From positions 372,001-436,000 of the forward strand of contig JAODTK010002599.1 of NCBI GenBank assembly GCA_026419785.1: a stretch of DNA of 64,000 bases, read 5' to 3'. A model generated the notes under the pieces. That model saw only the letters and a program-made list of their open reading frames with translations, was not told where the DNA came from and searched no databases. Positions 49,101-55,100 of this stretch are shown in pieces (the stretch's first letter is position 1; each line of letters starts with the position of its first letter). The translations under genes were made by a program, and so were the position numbers. The stretch is from Sclerodactyla briareus (taxonomy: Eukaryota > Echinodermata > Holothuroidea > Dendrochirotida > Sclerodactylidae).

Positions 49101-52100
49101 CGCTCTCCTGCTTATTTTAGTTACGATTTCCGTTGCTATATTGCTGATAGGGTTTTTCCTTTTTTTTTTTCCATTTCTTTTTTCCTCAATCAGTGGTAAC
49201 TAGGGCTTCTTGCCAATTATCGCTTATCACATGCCGAAAGGATCCTTCGACTTGCTATGCATTCATCTGGGCTTTAGAAAAACTATGGTCTTCAGATTTA
49301 TTGAAAGGAGTATCTGTCTCCTTTGTTTTGAAATAACTGGAACATTTGGTGAGATGGCTTAAAAAAGTAGCCCAATATTGGAAAAATAATTTAAATTTGC
49401 TGGAATTGATCACTCAGGGAGTTGCCAAACGTCAGAAATGAGTGTCATCTTAATATGATGCTCTGAAATTATTTTGCTGGCATAAATAAACTTTGCTAGC
49501 ATTTTGATATGGATAGGAATCTAATTGACCGAGCAGCATCAGAGCTGGTAACCAAATGCTGTGACTGACTGATTCCCACTCCTGTACCCACCCCTACCCT
49601 GTCCCCAACCGAATCTCAGTTTTTTGCAGTTCATCTTCGCAGAGCCTTTTCACTGATAATATTCGACCAAATTGTTTTGCAATACCAACTTGGGCGATTT
49701 ATTCATTTGCGATTCAATATCTACAGCTGGAATTTTTTTACCATGATAATATATTACTGTATTCATTCTAATAGAAGCATGCCCTGATAATGAATGCGCA
49801 CATGCGTTTTTGACCAACTTTGTGATATTCACATCCTAATTGGGAGCATGGTTAAATTGAATGGAATTTCCAAATAAAAATATTTGACATTTTTGTCATC
49901 TTCTGACAATCAGAACCCCGAAATCCAGTCCTGATTCAATCCTACCGACTGTCGACATATGTGTATCATTTTGTAGCGTGCCAGTCCCCCAAGATCGGTG
50001 CTCTAATAATGTGCGTGCCAACGTGTTCGTCCTTCGCGCAGTATGCTCCTGTTGGAAGAGATACAGTACACATCACCCCCCCCACCCCCCCCCCCACCCC
50101 CACATCGCCCAGCGCCCCCTCAATTCAAACCGTCACATTCTTCTCATTTGCTCCTCACTGCATCCAATTTGTTTACATGATGGTCTGGCACAGCTTCCTG
50201 GCCTCGGTAAGCTCGGCGAGCTTGTCGGGAAAAAATCTGAGGATCAGGTTTGTATATGACGGCCGTCATTTGACGCGATCAATGTTCATATATTCATCCT
50301 GTGTGACCCCACTTGCTTTCGAGCAACGCAAAACTTTTTTAGCTACATGTTTTATATAGTATTCCCGTCACCTGTAGATGTAGTTCTCCCCCTGGTAACC
50401 CGAATCGCAGGCCAACCCATCTTGCTAGTTAATTCGGTTGAAAGAGGCATTATCGTGCCGATAGAAACTGGTGGAAAAGCACCTGCGACGTTAACACAGC
50501 GTCTCGATGCACCATCATCCAATAGCAACACGATATTGACGCAATAATAATCATCACAATAATGTGTTACTCAGTGCCACTTTTGTCCTGATATACCCCA
50601 AGACAGGTCGTTGTTGAACCGTCATGTGACCGCAACTTTCCCTATTGTCCTGGTGTTGCGTTGCGAGAACAATATTACCTCTTCATTTGTCCCATGGTGC
50701 TCTGTTTGTTTGCCGTTAAACATGTTCTATTAATTCGTTTCACTTGCTGATGTCCCATGTTTTGCTGAAAGTTACGTGAAGGAAAGTTTTCTGGCTCCAT
50801 TTTTATTCGCGAGCATTCTGTATTACCACTTGGAAAACAAAAAATCTTGTATGTGCAGTGGCATTATTTTACCTTGCTGGCTGGGCACATTGTAACCTTT
50901 CTTTCATTAAATTAGCAATGTCCTCAAAATGGTAACCAAGATTTACTCTTGGTTTGTTGGCCTTTAAGAAACTTTGTCCTCGGAGATTGTAATAGCAGGA
51001 AAGTTAACTTTTCAGATTGCATGTCATTCTAACCATAGTCAACGTAGTTTCGTTTTTTGTTTTACTGTTCGTACTTGTCATGGATACTACCAACCATATC
51101 CCCCTCTATTTCATGTAACGGGGTCCCTTACGTCACCAAAGTGTATATAACCTGGCATTGGTTTGCTGCAACTCACATTGTATGCAATTTTAATCTTGTT
51201 ATTTCCTACTAATTAGGCGGGTGAGTGTTAATTTTGGTGTTCCCACTGGCCCCCTTCTTTGGCCTTCACATCAACTTACATTCTGTCATAACACTGGAAT
51301 ATCTACTGGAGATGAGTTTGGCCCAAAAACAAACAAAACTTTTGCATTGATATCAATGTTTGCACTATTATTGATGTAAGCACTACATATATCACATCTG
51401 TTTTTTCATTGGACTCAAGTATTATCACGTTTGTTCCAATTATTTTTGCAATGTCCTATAAGGATTCCAATATCTCCCACCCTTGCACTAACCACATTGC
51501 ATTTCTATCCGGCAATCTATACTCAAATATATACGCCCTCACATCAATATTCTAGACAATTTGTTGCTTAACTAATATTTGCAATCCCAAGGGGGGTATA
51601 CACATTTTACGTTTTCACATAACCTTGACATGCGAAACTGAAATATATAAAATCCCCCCCCAAATTCCTTTACAATCTGCTAAGGGATCACTGAAATTAG
51701 GTGGAGATTGTTCAGCCCCCATTTAACTTCAACACTTGGTCATCTCAAACTCTGTTATGTAAGTTTTTCACAAAAACTGCCATGTTATCGGCCTCACAAC
51801 ACCCGGGTGTATACATCCCTCAATTTATATTGATTCACATCTGTTGATTCCACTAAGTCTATGAGATTAAGGTGGCCCTAAGTCCAATTTTGCAAGTTCA
51901 ATGTGGCATTAACATTATTTTACTTACAGAATACATAGATTCACGCTTCGGAGCATCCTTGGTAACATCTAGGATCAGGATTCGTAACCACGGTTGATTT
52001 GATTGTTGGGCCTAATTGTAGTAAAAATCCTTTGGGATGTTCACAATTATGATATTATCACACATTTCAATGCAGCTGTTCACAACACTTACTGTCCACA

Positions 52101-55100
52101 TTATCACATTGATATTCATTCTTCATCCTATTAATTCACTGGGATCAAGGGATGACGAACAATGGCCAAAATCTCGGAGTTAAATTGCAGATATATACAC
52201 CAATATTTTACATCAGTGCTGACTGAAATAGGTTGGAGAAGATGACATTTGGCCCATTCATATTCCACAGAGTATTCAAAAAATTGACGATTGCTCCCAA
52301 GATTCACAGGCCATTGGCCATCTCAATATACGCATGTATACAGCACCGTCAACAATATCTATATTCGTTTGTTTAGCATTATATGAAATCAAGAAAGGGA
52401 TATTATTCTTGATCCCATGACTCTGGATTGCTTCAGAAGTTGCCCTTTAGTTTCGTCACAAGCTAATTGAGAGGTGGTTCTTTGACTACCCGTTTCGAGA
52501 AAAGTGACGCTTTCCCCCTCTTCTCACTCACTAATACTAACCCTATATTTACCTACTGTGTACTCAGATTCACTGTTAGCATTTGTTTACCCACGAACAC
52601 CCTCACCATATTCCCCTCCCCCACCATACCCCACCAATATTCATGTCGCATTGTTATCCTCGAGGCTTCTTCCATGCTGAATCACTTTTCCATTTTCATC
52701 TTTAAATCGCATTACCCAGTCAAACAATCGAGTTTTCTTCAGTTAGGTCCACATCATGTTGACTAAGATACTGAGCTGCCACTAACCCTTATATACGCCA
52801 TTCTGCAACTTCATCCTCTGTATGACCCACATCGGATCCCCCTGGGATAGGCAACAGCCACTACTCACTAGCGTACCACACACACCTCCAGGATTGGCCT
52901 ACCCACGTGACAATCAAGGACTGACTGTCACTGCATGAACTTGACGCACCAAAAACCTAAATCTGACATACGCAACTTATCCAAATGACAGTCCTATGAC
53001 GCTGTGGTAAGGTGAACGTCAATTACGCACCTATGCTCCCGCTTTCGTACAATTATATGAAATGTAATGGTATCCCCGCGAGTCATTTAATTATAGGTAA
53101 CAGACTGACAATGACACACTTGCCAGCGTGAGTCCAATAGTGGGGGTCATACAATTGTCAGCTCGTTATCAACAATGATGTGTAACACCCAAGCAATTTC
53201 TGAAACGGCATAAATGGTTATTTCTGCCTGCCGGACAAGAATTGATAGTGAAGGTAACTCTAATGCACTTTTCAATTTGGCATGATTGCACCCTTCCACC
53301 CCAAACAAGGGGTGAAGGTCATTGCACTTAGGTGGGTCAACCAACAGGTACCAAAGACACCACCCCTCGGTCACAAATATGAAAAGTGATACACCCAAAT
53401 TCCAACAAAGCCTGATACCCCTGCTGCACAATTTGAAAGAACCCACTCACACCTCAGTGACAGACCATAGTCAATGACCCACATGTGTGTCATTTTGTTT
53501 TTTACCATTGGACAATGACCTACAATGACTCCCTTGTCCAGGGTAGTGAGGGTGTGTCATGCAAATGATGCAATTGAAAAAGTGCCATAAGACATCACGA
53601 GAATCCAATCAGAGACCAACCTCGTTGTGGTGCGTATTCACAACACTTCCCGATGGTGATGCGAGTAATATTTAGAAGATTATTGACTTGGAGGCCAATT
53701 AGGGCCCTATTGATTATTCATCAATCGTCCTCAGTCAATATTCTCAAGTTGGACTTGAACGAGTGGGAATAGATCGACTTTTTGTTCCCCATCTGTCTCA
53801 ACAGTTAGATCCAGCAGCAGATCAAAATGTTGATGAGCCCATGCATTATTCGAAATACAAGGCCTGGCAGCTAGCTTTGCACTTCGAGGCTGACTTAATT
53901 TTTTTTTTTTTTTTTTTTTTTCTAATTCCTGAAGAACTGAATGGATAATCTGCTATGTTGAATAATAAATTAAAAAAGGGAAGATTTGATTCGATGGCAA
54001 TATTTCCTATTGATAGGTAGGGTAGATTGTAGTACGTCTTAAAAAAAATTGCCGATGCCGATAGATACAGTTACTTTTCCATCCAATTTTTTTCGCTAGT
54101 TAAATATAAAAAGTTGAACGACTGTCTAACATTTGTATGCTGAATTCATTCTGCAGGATGTGGAGAGCGAGAGATTGATGGTGGTCCAAATATTAGCCTC
54201 GAAACGGCGGAACCAGAGAAGGGGCTGGGGACTATCTAGAGAGGGCGACGCAAGATGGAGGTAAGCATTGGAATCTCTTCGGTATAGTCATCACTTGGAG
54301 ATACCATGCCAGGTTTTCCACTGTCGCAAACCCTTGGGCATATGGCGAATGGACGATCAGTCAGCGTTTGCGACAAACAGAGGATGAGACTATGGTTGTG
54401 GATGAGAGCTGTCCGCCCAACGCCATGAAGATAACCTGATTCGGCATCTATGTAATTACCATGTCTGGGAAGATTGGGTTAGCTCCATTCTCTGGTGCGA
54501 GCATCTAACCACATGTGGTAGGTGGGGGGCAAGGTAGTTGGGGGGCTAGCAGTGAAGAGGCAGTGCATTGTGTGGAACTCTATCATGACTGTACGTACAG
54601 CGGTAATGGCTATACATGCCCTCACAAAAAGTTGATACCCTCCTTCCCCATTCCTCCACACAACATATGAACACCGGAGTTCAGCATCTCTGATGGGGTA
54701 TACATTGGGGCATCGTAACTCGATCTGAATTCATTTTTTTTGGGCAGCTTTATTCCTTGTCCTGTACTGTCTGTACGTTTGTCTATTTGTAGGTGGTATG
54801 ACAACCTGCCCTGGAGAAGGTTGGGGAGTTTGATTACTTAAGGACTTCTGCAACACCTTGAGCTGCAGCGATGGAAGCAGGTGACGACGATGAATAGAGG
54901 AATCTAACGGTTGTGGAATTCACGTACTTTTTTGCAAATGTTCATTCTGGCCCTTTACCACCTCCCAATTTTATGATTCAACTAACAAATAGTGTTCCCA
55001 TTTTGAAAAGGATTCCCCTGCATTTCCAAAGGATTCCATGCAGTGCTACTCTGAGAGGCATCATTTGGATGGTACCTTTCAAGTGCCATCTATTTTGCAC

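Larger units (their letters stand above)
49038..54156. other. 5.1-kb ferlin intron
   Basis: Contains inverted-repeat element copy 3 (49,755-50,069), a C-rich tract right after it (50,075-50,105) and a T23 run (53,899-53,921). I found no exon. The frame at 50,347-50,547 has no splice support or likeness. Confidence 0.6.

Noticed and set aside
51140-51165. 'gtgtatataacc' as a TATA box for an internal promoter
   Set aside because: No initiator, no downstream exon and no open frame follow; TATA-like words are common in this AT-rich intron.
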